This document shows, piece after piece, positions 8,114 to 16,962 of a stretch of DNA of 64,000 nt. Source of the DNA: Spirochaetae bacterium HGW-Spirochaetae-2 (GTDB taxonomy: Bacteria; Spirochaetota; Spirochaetia; Sphaerochaetales; Sphaerochaetaceae); contig PGXW01000028.1 in the NCBI GenBank assembly GCA_002839355.1, forward strand, positions 1 through 64,000, written 5' to 3'. The translations under genes were made by a program, and so were the position numbers. The notes under the pieces were generated by a model that was not told where the DNA came from, did no database searches, and worked only from the letters and a program-made list of their open reading frames with translations. Every line of letters begins with the position of its first letter. The first letter of the stretch is position 1.

Positions 8114-8987
8114 ATCCCCCGCAGTCCATATGCCCAAGACCATGAACGACCTGGTGTCCGCCTCCACCCGGTTTCCCAATGCGACCTTCTGGGCAGGTGG
8201 GACATTCATCATGAGCAGGCACGACTATTATCCGACTAGGGAAAGCAACGATATCATATCGCTTGGCGAGGTTCCCGAACTCAAGCGGATCAACCGGACC
8301 GACAGGTATCTGGAAATCGGTTCCATGGTCACCTTCGAGCAGATGCTCACCGTGGGCAAACAGGTCTTGCCGGGACTGCTGCAGACGACGTTGGAGAGTA
8401 CCGCCACCAAGATCATCCGGAAACAGATGACCATCGGTGGGGCAATCTGTACACCGCAAGCCCGGCTGTCCCTTCCCGGTACACTCTCCGCCCTGCAGGC
8501 GGAAATCGAGGTGAAGACGTGTCTTGGACAAAAGACCGAAACACGATGGATCGATATCAACCGGTTGTATGACCGCCATGGCACGCTGCAGTTGAAGAAG
8601 AACGACCTGGTGACACGTATCCGGCTCGGGTTCGAGCGGGAGAACTTCTCCTCGTTCATTTGTGCGGGCAATCCCATGATAAATCCCGAGGAGACGGTCA
8701 TGCTCTCGTTCGCGTGTTTCTACAACCAGGCTGTGATCAACCGGTTCCGCATGTGCCTCACCTTCCCAACCACCATGTTTCTCATTCCCCATGAGATCGA
8801 CATGATGATGCACGGGACCATGCTTCCACTTTCGACCCAACAGATCGACCGTGTGGTCCGCTCCATCATGGAAGGGGTCTTCTCATCGAATGAACATGAA
8901 ATTCCAGCCATCCAATTGGAACGGGCACGGAGGTTCGTGGAATCGGCAATGCATGAATTGAACGCGCAAAGTCTCTCCGAGCGATAG
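8097..8987 (+). CDS. FAD-binding subunit of the molybdenum-hydroxylase-like complex (XdhB/CoxM family)
   Basis: Medium subunit of 296 aa that would carry FAD. Hallmarks are FWAGGTFIM near residue 30 (family AGGTDL), the flavin loop ATKIIRKQMTIGGAICTPQA near residues 100-120 (family TIGGN), and a typical C-terminal domain. The start is GTG (MYEGIRSP) with GGAGG seven bases upstream inside the preceding gene. It completes an A-C-B order of three overlapping genes, so the complex is probably made stoichiometrically. The gene ends about 50 bp before dnaE, which has its own ribosome binding site. Family assignment is firm; substrate unknown. Confidence 0.87.
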   Translation: MYEGIRSPAVHMPKTMNDLVSASTRFPNATFWAGGTFIMSRHDYYPTRESNDIISLGEVPELKRINRTDRYLEIGSMVTFEQMLTVGKQVLPGLLQTTLESTATKIIRKQMTIGGAICTPQARLSLPGTLSALQAEIEVKTCLGQKTETRWIDINRLYDRHGTLQLKKNDLVTRIRLGFERENFSSFICAGNPMINPEETVMLSFACFYNQAVINRFRMCLTFPTTMFLIPHEIDMMMHGTMLPLSTQQIDRVVRSIMEGVFSSNEHEIPAIQLERARRFVESAMHELNAQSLSER

Positions 8988-9040
8988 GCTTCGAATTCAT
9001 CGCCCCTTGTGTTACAATACGGCCTACCAAGGAGTCTTGC

Positions 9041-12000
9041 ATGTCCGAATTTGTCCATCTGCACAACCACACCGATTATTCGCTTCTTGATGGAGCAGCA
9101 CCTATCGACCGTTATATCGCGAAAGCGAAACAGTATGGGATGCAGCACTTGGCCATTACCGACCATGGGAACATGTTCGGTGTCCTAAAATTCTATAAAG
9201 CTTGCAAAGCACAGGGGATAAACCCGATTGTAGGGTGTGAATTCTATGTGAACCCCGAGTCCCATACGGCAAAGTCGACGACCATGAGCGGTAGCCGCTA
9301 CTACCATCTGGTCCTGATAGCCATGAATGAACAAGGCTACAAAAACCTCATGGTGCTCAATTCGATCTCCTACACGGAAGGCTATTACTACAAGCCCCGG
9401 ATCAGCGACCAGCTGCTGGCCGAGCATAACGAGGGACTCATCTGCCTTTCGGCATGTCTCGCAGGGGAGATTCCCCAACTGCTGGCCGACAACAACTATG
9501 AGGGAGCCAAGCAGCGCGCATTGTTCTACTCCTCGATTTTCGACGACAACCGGTACTATCTGGAACTGCAGGACCATGGACTGGCGGAACAGAAGCAGGT
9601 CAACCCACAGATTGCCAAACTGGCCGAGGAACTCGGGCTGCCCGTTGTGGCGACCAATGATATCCACTATATCGAAGACTCCGACGCGAATGCGCACGAC
9701 ATTGTCCTCTGTATAGGAACGAACAAGAAGAAGAACGATCAGGATCGTATGCGTTTCGATGCTGTGGAATTCTATATGAAGAGCCCGGATGCCATGTCCA
9801 GACTCTTCGATTGGATTCCCGAGGCGATCGAGAATACCGTACGGATCGCCCAACGGTGCGACCTCACCATTGACCAGCCGGGACCGATGCTTCCCGCGTA
9901 TGAAATACCACCGGAATTCGAAAATCCCGACCAGTACCTCAGGCATATCGCCCAAGAAGGTTTGGCAAAACGGTATCCCAAGATCACAGAAGATTTGCAG
10001 AAACGGCTCGACTACGAATTGGATGTCATTATCAGCATGGGTTTCACCGGGTATTTCCTCATTGTGTGGGACTTCATCTTCTGGGCCAAGCAGCATGGGA
10101 TTCCCGTAGGACCCGGAAGAGGTTCCGGTGCTGGTTCCCTGGTCGCCTATAGTATGACCATCACCGATATCGACCCCATCGAGTACAACCTGATATTCGA
10201 GCGGTTCTTGAATCCGGAACGGGTCTCCATGCCCGACTTCGATATCGACTTCTGCTATGAGCGCCGGCAAGAGGTCATCGACTACGTCACGGCAAAATAC
10301 GGAACGGACCGGGTCGCCCAGATCGCGACCTTCGGTACCTTGAAGGTCAAGGCCGTCCTCAAGGACGTCGCACGGGTATTGGATATTCCCTTTGCCGAAG
10401 CCACCCGCATAGTGGGATTGGTCCCCGAGTCGCTGCCCGACGACGAGACCACCGGGAAACCCAGGAAACTCACGGTCCAAGGAGCGATAGACTTCACCCC
10501 GGAGTTGCGTGAACTCGAGCAGAAGGGTGGTATCTACGCAGAGTTGTTCGATGTTGCCAAACGACTCGAGGGCTTCAACCGCCATACATCAACCCATGCG
10601 GCGGGAGTCGTAATCGGCCAAAAGATCCTCACCAACTATGTCCCGCTGTACCGCGACCCGAAGACCGGAGCCATTTCCACCCAATACACCATGGATATGT
10701 TGGAAGACTGTGGTCTGGTGAAGATGGACTTCCTCGGACTCAAGACCCTCACCCTGATCAAGCATACCGAGGACCTTATCAAGCAGAACGACCCCTCCTT
10801 CTCAATAGAGGAGATCGACGAGCAGGATACCGCTACCTTCGAAATGCTTGGACGGGGCGACAGCGCCGGTATCTTCCAGTTTGAAAGTGCGGGAATGCAA
10901 CGGGTCCTCAAGGACGCCAAGCCGAACTCGATCGAGGACCTGGTGGCCTTGAATGCCCTGTATCGGCCCGGTCCGATGGCATATATCCCGAAATTCATCG
11001 ATTCCAAGAACGGACGGACGGCCATAGAATATTTCCATCCCGATCTGGAACCTCCATTGAAAACCACCTACGGTGTCATCGTCTACCAGGAACAGGTCAT
11101 GGAGGTAGCCCAGATAATCGGGGGCTATTCATTGGGAAACGCCGACCTTCTCAGACGGGCCATGGGCAAGAAGAAAGCCGAGGTCATGGAGAAGGAAAAG
11201 AAGAATTTTATCCGGGGTGCCCAGGAAAAAGGATACTCGAAAGAGATCGCCGAGGGTATTTTCGAGATGCTCCTGCCATTTGCAGGCTATGGATTCAACA
11301 AGTCGCATGCGGCCGCATACTCTGTGGTCGCATATCAGACCGCATATCTGAAAGCCAATTATCCCGCGGAGTTCATGGCAGCCAATCTCACCAACGAGAT
11401 GAACAGTCCCGACAAGTTCGCCCAGTACCTGATCGAGACGAAGACCATGGGACTCGAGATCACCCCACCCTCGATAAACAATTCTGGACGGCAATTCTCC
11501 GTTGTCGACGGCAAGATAGTCTATGGACTCCAAGGTATCAAGCATGTCGGGGAAGCGGCAGTCGAAAGCATATTGCGGGAGCGCAACGAAAACGGACCCT
11601 ACAAGAACTTCCTCGATTTCCTGTACCGCAGCGAACCGCGGGCATTGAACTCGAAGCTGCTCGAATCGCTGATACAATCGGGGGCATTCGATGGGCTGGG
11701 AAACAACCGGCCGACCCTTATGGCCAATGTGGAAGCGGCCGTCAAGTATGCCCAGAAGAAACGTGAGAACGAAGCTTTTGGCCAAGCATCCCTGTTCGAT
11801 GCCGAGGAAGAGGCTGCGATGGAAACCTTCGAGATGGAACTGCTTCCCGATTCCACCTTGTTGGAAAAACTGGAGATCGAAAAGGACCTGCTGGGTTTCT
11901 ATGTCTCGGGTCATCCCATGGACATGTATCGGGATGTATGGAACAGGACCGTTACCATCGACCTCGGGCAACCGGAACGGCTTCCGACCGGCAGGGCGGT

Positions 12001-12541
12001 GAATCTGGTGGCCATGGTGACAGGCCTCCGAGAAATCACTACCAAAGGCGGTACGGGAGACCGTATGGCATTCTTGCAATTGAGTGACTTCAATGGAACG
12101 ATCGAAGCTGTGGCGTTTCCAAAAATCTGGAAGGATTGCGAGGGCAATGTGAAGACCGATGGCATCTATGGCTTCAAGGGAAAATTGGAAACCCGTCAGG
12201 ACAAGCTGTCGTTCCTTCTCGATGCGGTGGTGGATCCGAAACAGCTGGAGCCGGAAGCTATCAGGGAAGCACATGTCGTCCTGGTCAGGGACCTTTGCAC
12301 CCAGGCATCGCTGAGAAGCATCATGGACACGTGCATCACTTACAAGGGGGCCTGCTCCCTACTCATCCACCTCTTGGCCGAGAGCGAAGCGGCTGAAGAA
12401 ATGGTTGATGGCACTGGCCAAGGCGTCCGAACGGACGAGACCATTGTGAAGGCCGGCAGGGAATTCTCTGTCGGGTATAGTGACGATTTCATATCTGCCT
12501 TGCGTGAACACCAGGCAGTTTCCGATATCTGGTTCAATTGA
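9041..12541 (+). CDS. dnaE: DNA polymerase III alpha subunit
   Basis: Replicative polymerase catalytic subunit, 1166 aa as expected for DnaE1. The PHP domain opens the protein (FVHLHNHTDYSLLDGA). The palm carries PDFDID at about residues 397-402, with the catalytic aspartates. GPGRGSGAGSLVAYS and FNKSHAAAYS are further family blocks, followed by tandem HhH and an OB-fold near residues 990-1070. Start ATG at 9041 follows AAGGAG; TACAAT (9013-9018) may be a -10. It heads a plus-strand run with the YggT protein (15 bp gap), recG, rsmD and the thioesterase. No intein or frameshift seen. Confidence 0.98.
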   Translation: MSEFVHLHNHTDYSLLDGAAPIDRYIAKAKQYGMQHLAITDHGNMFGVLKFYKACKAQGINPIVGCEFYVNPESHTAKSTTMSGSRYYHLVLIAMNEQGYKNLMVLNSISYTEGYYYKPRISDQLLAEHNEGLICLSACLAGEIPQLLADNNYEGAKQRALFYSSIFDDNRYYLELQDHGLAEQKQVNPQIAKLAEELGLPVVATNDIHYIEDSDANAHDIVLCIGTNKKKNDQDRMRFDAVEFYMKSPDAMSRLFDWIPEAIENTVRIAQRCDLTIDQPGPMLPAYEIPPEFENPDQYLRHIAQEGLAKRYPKITEDLQKRLDYELDVIISMGFTGYFLIVWDFIFWAKQHGIPVGPGRGSGAGSLVAYSMTITDIDPIEYNLIFERFLNPERVSMPDFDIDFCYERRQEVIDYVTAKYGTDRVAQIATFGTLKVKAVLKDVARVLDIPFAEATRIVGLVPESLPDDETTGKPRKLTVQGAIDFTPELRELEQKGGIYAELFDVAKRLEGFNRHTSTHAAGVVIGQKILTNYVPLYRDPKTGAISTQYTMDMLEDCGLVKMDFLGLKTLTLIKHTEDLIKQNDPSFSIEEIDEQDTATFEMLGRGDSAGIFQFESAGMQRVLKDAKPNSIEDLVALNALYRPGPMAYIPKFIDSKNGRTAIEYFHPDLEPPLKTTYGVIVYQEQVMEVAQIIGGYSLGNADLLRRAMGKKKAEVMEKEKKNFIRGAQEKGYSKEIAEGIFEMLLPFAGYGFNKSHAAAYSVVAYQTAYLKANYPAEFMAANLTNEMNSPDKFAQYLIETKTMGLEITPPSINNSGRQFSVVDGKIVYGLQGIKHVGEAAVESILRERNENGPYKNFLDFLYRSEPRALNSKLLESLIQSGAFDGLGNNRPTLMANVEAAVKYAQKKRENEAFGQASLFDAEEEAAMETFEMELLPDSTLLEKLEIEKDLLGFYVSGHPMDMYRDVWNRTVTIDLGQPERLPTGRAVNLVAMVTGLREITTKGGTGDRMAFLQLSDFNGTIEAVAFPKIWKDCEGNVKTDGIYGFKGKLETRQDKLSFLLDAVVDPKQLEPEAIREAHVVLVRDLCTQASLRSIMDTCITYKGACSLLIHLLAESEAAEEMVDGTGQGVRTDETIVKAGREFSVGYSDDFISALREHQAVSDIWFN

Positions 12542-12556
12542 AAGGGAGGTGAGACC

Positions 12557-13153
12557 ATGAGGGAACTCGCACGAATGTTGTCAGTCCTGCTTTCGATCTA
12601 CAATATGCTGATTATCATCAGGATTATCATGCAATGGTTGAATCCCACCCAAACCACGGGATCGGGGCTCTCCGACATGTTGGCCAGGATAACCGATCCT
12701 TACCTCAACCTGTTCAAGGGCATGACCTTCCTGCGCCGGGGAGTGCTCGACTTCACGCCACTGGTTGCATTTATGGTTATAGGCATTGTCCAACGCATCC
12801 TGCAATCATTCGCCTACTCCGGCCAGTTCTCCGTGGGGTACGCATTGGCGACTATTGTCCAATCACTCTGGTGGTCGGTGGGATCGCTTGTCCTGGGACT
12901 CTTCGCGGTCCTTGTCGGCATCCGCCTCTATTTCGCCTATCGAAAGACCCAGAACTCCATCCAATACATCTCCATGCTCGATGCGTGGCTGAGACGCCCG
13001 TTGGACACCTTGCACGCGACCTTTTTCCGAGGTCGTGAAGTATCGGACCGCTTCCTGTTGTGGACAGCCCTTGTGATCACGGCCCTCATCTACTCGGTAT
13101 GTGCGTTCCTGATCAACCTACTGGTCAACTGGCTTGCCAGTCTTCCATTCTAG
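12557..13153 (+). CDS. YggT-family integral membrane protein
   Basis: A 198-aa protein made of two YggT-type halves, each with hydrophobic segments (LLSIYNMLIIIRIIMQWLNP and a second set from about residue 80 through WSVGSLVLGLFAVLVGIRLY), plus C-terminal transmembrane segments (TALVITALIYSVCAFLINLL). The motif IIMQWLNPTQ and the DPYLNLFKG turn are typical. YggT proteins lie in the inner membrane and have been linked to osmotic or ion homeostasis and to cell-division loci, but have no firm biochemical role. Strong ribosome binding site GGGAGGTGAGACC. Its stop TAG is immediately followed by the GTG start of recG. Confidence 0.85.
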   Translation: MRELARMLSVLLSIYNMLIIIRIIMQWLNPTQTTGSGLSDMLARITDPYLNLFKGMTFLRRGVLDFTPLVAFMVIGIVQRILQSFAYSGQFSVGYALATIVQSLWWSVGSLVLGLFAVLVGIRLYFAYRKTQNSIQYISMLDAWLRRPLDTLHATFFRGREVSDRFLLWTALVITALIYSVCAFLINLLVNWLASLPF

Positions 13154-15244
13154 GTGCCGTTGGTGTACGTCAGGCAACTGACCGATCCGATCACCAGTCT
13201 CAAGGGTGTCGGCAAACATAGTGCCGATAGCTACGAAAACCTTGGGGTTCGTACACTCGGGGAGCTCCTGCTCCTTGCACCGAGAACCTATGAGGACCGT
13301 TCGATCCTTGTTCCCCTGGCCCGGTTGGAAGATGGCGAATTTGCCAACACCGTGGTGGAGGTGGTTTCGCATGGATATTTCGGAGGCACCCGAAAACGTA
13401 CACTGAAGGTAATCGTCAAGGATATCAGCGATGCTGGCGACGGCCGGGCAGCCTTGTTGTGCTTCGGAAGGAATTTTTTGGAACGTGTGTTACGCATCGG
13501 TTCCCGTTTCTACCTGTATGGCCAATTCCAACGCAATTTCCATGAATTGCAAAGTAGCCAGTTCGACATGCTGCCGTTGCAGTCCGACGGCTCGATGCCC
13601 GGCGACTTTGGGAAGCTGCTCGCCATCTATCCATTGTCGGGTGGACTTTCCCAACGGATCATACGCAGGGACGTCGCGGCAACCCTCGCCCGCACGGATC
13701 GTTTCGCTGAGGAACTTCCGGCGGAACTGGTGGAAAAGTATCGGCTCCTGCCGATCAACGCAGCTGTCCGCGCACTGCACCAGCCGAATTCGCTTGACGA
13801 TGCGCTGGACGCTCAACGGACCTTGGCCTTCATCGAATTGTTCTACCTGCTGCTTATGACCAGACGGAAGAACACTTCATCGGGAAGTGCGGCGCTACGG
13901 AAATCACCCGGAATGTCGGATTTGCAAAAGAAGTTCATCTCCCTACTCCCCTTCACCTTGACCAAGGACCAGAGAACCGTCCTGGATGAGATTTGTGCCG
14001 AACTAATCGACGCAAACAGCATGAACAGACTGCTGCAGGGTGATGTCGGTTCCGGAAAGACCCTCGTCGCATGGATATCGGCATTGCAGGTCATCGAGGG
14101 TGGAGGACAAGTCGCGTTCATGGCCCCCACGGAACTGCTTGCCCGCCAACATGCGGAAAAAGCGGCCGAATGGCTCGAACCACTCGGAATCCGTTTGGCC
14201 TTCCTTACGGGTTCCGTTGTCGGAAAATCGCGGAAACTGCTGCTCGAGGCATTGTCGTCCGGACATATCGATATCATTATCGGTACCCACGCCCTCTTCT
14301 CTCCTGAAGTAACCTTCTCGAAACTCAGGTATATCATAATCGACGAGCAACATCGGTTCGGAGTGGTCCAACGGGTGTCCTTGCTGCAGAAGGGGCGCGC
14401 TCCGGATGTGCTCATGATGACAGCGACTCCTATTCCCCGAACCTTGGCATTGACTGTCTTCGGGGATCTGAACATCTCTACGATACGCACCATGCCCGAG
14501 GGCAGGCTTCCGGTGACCACCTATCTTGTGGCGAACGAGAGCAGGGAACGAATGTATGCCGCGGTCGGAGTCGAATTCTCCCGTGGGCACCAGGCGTATT
14601 TCGTCTATCCCCGAATCGACGACCGGGGAGAATCCTCGTTGCGCGATGTCGAAACCATGTTCCAGCTCCTCACAACGACCATGTATCCCGGAGTTCCCGC
14701 CGCCCTCATCCACAGTCGGTTGCCGGAGGATGAGAAGGTCTCGATCCTCACGCGGTTCAGGAAGAAGGAGTTGTCCTATCTGGTCTCCACCAGTGTTGTC
14801 GAGGTCGGTATCGATATCCCGAACGCAACCTGCATGGTCATCGAGCACGCCGAACGGTTCGGCTTGTCCGCCTTGCACCAATTGCGGGGCAGAGTCGGTC
14901 GGAGCGACCTCCAGTCGTATTGCTTTCTGGTCTACGAGCGGGAGCTGGGGGATGATGCCCGGAAACGACTCATGGTCATGAAGGAATCGAACGACGGATT
15001 CCATATCGCCGAACAGGACCTGTTGATCCGCGGACCTGGCGAGGTGGCCGGCACCCGCCAATCTGGGTTCCTCAAGTTGCGGTTTGCCAACTTGACCGAT
15101 AATTTCGAGATGATCGAGCTCATTCGAGACGAAATCGATACGATCCTGCGCAACGACCCCGGTTTGGTTTCCATTGAATACGCGATGGTCAGGGATGTCC
15201 TCATAAATGCGGCGCCATTCGACGACAAGGCCGTGGAGAACTGA
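13154..15244 (+). CDS. recG: ATP-dependent DNA helicase RecG
   Basis: Reverses stalled forks and branch-migrates recombination intermediates. The 696-aa product has a wedge/OB domain (N-terminal ~180 aa), Walker A GDVGSGKT near residue 296, the DEQH box (IIDEQHRFGVVQR) near 395, TATPIPRTLALT (motif III), and motifs V/VI in STSVVEVGIDIP and QLRGRVGRS. The first in-frame start is GTG at 13154, abutting the upstream stop; a second GTG at 13163 (VYVRQLTDP) fits the family start equally well. Co-directional with dnaE and rsmD. No missing motif. Confidence 0.96.
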   Translation: MPLVYVRQLTDPITSLKGVGKHSADSYENLGVRTLGELLLLAPRTYEDRSILVPLARLEDGEFANTVVEVVSHGYFGGTRKRTLKVIVKDISDAGDGRAALLCFGRNFLERVLRIGSRFYLYGQFQRNFHELQSSQFDMLPLQSDGSMPGDFGKLLAIYPLSGGLSQRIIRRDVAATLARTDRFAEELPAELVEKYRLLPINAAVRALHQPNSLDDALDAQRTLAFIELFYLLLMTRRKNTSSGSAALRKSPGMSDLQKKFISLLPFTLTKDQRTVLDEICAELIDANSMNRLLQGDVGSGKTLVAWISALQVIEGGGQVAFMAPTELLARQHAEKAAEWLEPLGIRLAFLTGSVVGKSRKLLLEALSSGHIDIIIGTHALFSPEVTFSKLRYIIIDEQHRFGVVQRVSLLQKGRAPDVLMMTATPIPRTLALTVFGDLNISTIRTMPEGRLPVTTYLVANESRERMYAAVGVEFSRGHQAYFVYPRIDDRGESSLRDVETMFQLLTTTMYPGVPAALIHSRLPEDEKVSILTRFRKKELSYLVSTSVVEVGIDIPNATCMVIEHAERFGLSALHQLRGRVGRSDLQSYCFLVYERELGDDARKRLMVMKESNDGFHIAEQDLLIRGPGEVAGTRQSGFLKLRFANLTDNFEMIELIRDEIDTILRNDPGLVSIEYAMVRDVLINAAPFDDKAVEN

Positions 15245-15285
15245 ACTCCATTGCATTTTATTGCCGCACGCCGTATGGTAGGCAT

Positions 15286-15855
15286 ATGAGAATAACCGGA
15301 GGGCTCTATCGAGGAAGGGTCGTCACCTGTCCCCCAGGTGAGATCAGGCCCGCAATGGACAGGATGCGCGAATCGCTTTTCTCTATCCTTGGAGACATAT
15401 CCGACACATCCTTCCTGGATTTGTTTTCGGGTAGCGGTCTGGTGGGGATCGAAGCCGCGTCGCGTGGTGCCAAACCTGTCCATCTGGTCGAGATGGATGG
15501 GGGAAAGAAGCCGACTATCCAGAAGAACATCAGCTTCGTCGAATCGGACATAAAGCTGTTTATCGCCAATGTGTTGCGTTTTCTACCACAGGCAAAACAG
15601 CAATACCATATCGTATACGCGGACCCGCCCTTCCCCATGAAGGACAAGACGGCCCTCGCCACCCTGGTGGACAGATACCATGTGCTTGAACCCGGTGGTT
15701 TGTTCATTATCCATTATCCAGCGGAAGAACAGAAGTTGTGGCCACAGCAGGTCGGCTCGTTGACATGGATCGACGAACGCAAGTATGGCCGCTCCCTACT
15801 CCGTTTCTACAAGGAGACTCGTACCGACCATGCAGATATCGAACGGCATCTATAG
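15286..15855 (+). CDS. rsmD: 16S rRNA (guanine(966)-N2)-methyltransferase RsmD
   Basis: Methylates N2 of G966 (E. coli numbering) in 16S rRNA using SAM. The 189-aa product has the family start MRITGGLYRGR, RPAMDRMRESLFSIL, the SAM loop FLDLFSGSGLVGIEAASRGA, and the catalytic DPPF (YADPPFPMKD), which corresponds to the N/DPPY motif. Length is normal. It lies 41 bp after recG, and its last 26 bp overlap the thioesterase start. Assignment is straightforward. Confidence 0.95.
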   Translation: MRITGGLYRGRVVTCPPGEIRPAMDRMRESLFSILGDISDTSFLDLFSGSGLVGIEAASRGAKPVHLVEMDGGKKPTIQKNISFVESDIKLFIANVLRFLPQAKQQYHIVYADPPFPMKDKTALATLVDRYHVLEPGGLFIIHYPAEEQKLWPQQVGSLTWIDERKYGRSLLRFYKETRTDHADIERHL

Positions 15856-16624
15856 CGACACCATCACCTTGAACAGTTATGACGTCGATTCCTTCAACTC
15901 GACTCATACCTCCTACTATTTCAGGATCATGCAGGAGGTGGCCGGAGCCCATGCGTATCAGAGGAATGTCGCCATTGCGCATTTGCGCCAAGACAACAAG
16001 ACGTGGGTAGTGACCCGCACCAAGATGTCGATTCCACAGTATATCCGCTGGCCGGACACCTTCCGGATCGAGACATGGCCACAACAGCCGTGGAAACTCT
16101 ATTTTCCCCGTGCATGCAGGGCTTGGAGCGCCGACAACGAGATATTGTTCGAATCGCTCACCCATTGGGTTGTCATGGACACCATCACCCAAAGACCGGT
16201 CAAACCACAGTCCATTGCTGAAAGTTTCGGTCCAATCGCAACCGAAGGGCTTGTGGATCCCGATCTTGGCAAGCGTGTCTCCTTCAACGAAGGGGATTTT
16301 ACCACCCTGCTGGTGTACGAACCGACAATCCTCTACACCGACAACGACATCAACATGCATGTCAACAATGTGGTATTCCTGCAGTGGATGCTGGATTCCC
16401 TCCCCTTCGCTTTCCGTGACAGCCATGTAGTCGGTGCAGTCGACATATCGTATCTCGCCCAGACGTTTCGCGAGGACCACATACGGGTACGTACCGGCCT
16501 TTCAGAAACCGACCTGTTGCATCGGGATACGCCTACATTGAGCCACGAAGTACTCAGGGTACTTCCCACTGGGGAAACCCAAGCGGTGTGTGTGGCCACA
16601 ACTACTTGGAGACCGCGAGAATAG
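15830..16624 (+). CDS. Acyl-ACP thioesterase (FatA/FatB-like)
   Basis: Probably releases fatty acids from acyl-ACP or acyl-CoA; the 264-aa product shows two hotdog domains. The first contains DVDSFNSTHTSYYFRIMQE and TRTKMSIPQYIRWPDTFRIETWP, which resemble FatA/B; the second contains TDNDINMHVNNVVFLQWMLD, where Asn and His match the family's active-site N/H region. The start MQISNGIYSD (15830) is preceded by AAGGAG at 15811-15816, a rather long gap, and lies inside rsmD. Why an anaerobic spirochaete keeps this enzyme is not evident from neighbours; chain-length control or lipid turnover are possibilities. Confidence 0.82.
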   Translation: MQISNGIYSDTITLNSYDVDSFNSTHTSYYFRIMQEVAGAHAYQRNVAIAHLRQDNKTWVVTRTKMSIPQYIRWPDTFRIETWPQQPWKLYFPRACRAWSADNEILFESLTHWVVMDTITQRPVKPQSIAESFGPIATEGLVDPDLGKRVSFNEGDFTTLLVYEPTILYTDNDINMHVNNVVFLQWMLDSLPFAFRDSHVVGAVDISYLAQTFREDHIRVRTGLSETDLLHRDTPTLSHEVLRVLPTGETQAVCVATTTWRPRE

Positions 16625-16643
16625 TTCCACTCAACTTCGATAG

Positions 16644-16841
16644 TTAGTAATGTGGCGGTGGTCTGTTGGGTATATCGCCGGCAATCTCGGCCAACTCGGC
16701 CAACCGTTCTTCCAGACGCTCTTTATTCGCATGCAGGAGCTCCAATTCCCTACCATGGGCAATCACCAGGGCATTCAAGGTAACGACCATATCTTCCAGA
16801 TAGGCGATTTTGGTCTCCAGGGCAGTCAATCTTTCATCCAT
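16644..16841 (-). CDS. slyX: SlyX-family coiled-coil protein
   Basis: A 65-aa protein starting MDERLTALETKIAYLEDMV, with heptad-like leucine spacing up to about residue 52 and a C-terminal PPPHY, the hallmark of SlyX. Function of SlyX is unknown in all organisms. Transcribed toward the thioesterase gene (convergent) and divergently from the WYL regulator. No strong ribosome binding site is visible before this ATG; longer in-frame extension upstream reads into non-conserved sequence and was not used. Confidence 0.8.
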   Translation of the reverse strand: MDERLTALETKIAYLEDMVVTLNALVIAHGRELELLHANKERLEERLAELAEIAGDIPNRPPPHY

Positions 16842-16867
16842 GCCGCATTGTAGCAACAGCACCTGGT

Positions 16868-16936
16868 AAATTGCAACAGGATTATACTTGTCTTGCACCC
16901 GATACATGGTATACTGAAATGCATTTGTTGCAATTT
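16868..16936. promoter_or_regulatory. Paired 11-bp inverted repeat around the WYL-regulator promoter
   Basis: AAATTGCAACA (16868-16878) and TGTTGCAATTT (16926-16936) are perfect inverted copies with centres about 58 bp apart. They bracket a good promoter, TTGTCT (16888-16893), 16 bp, TATACT (16910-16915), pointing at the WYL gene. The right copy lies at and just past the likely start point. The arrangement suits autoregulation, possibly with looping, and could also control slyX. Confidence 0.5.
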
Positions 16937-16962
16937 GGTGCGATTGAAAAGGGGAATTTGTT

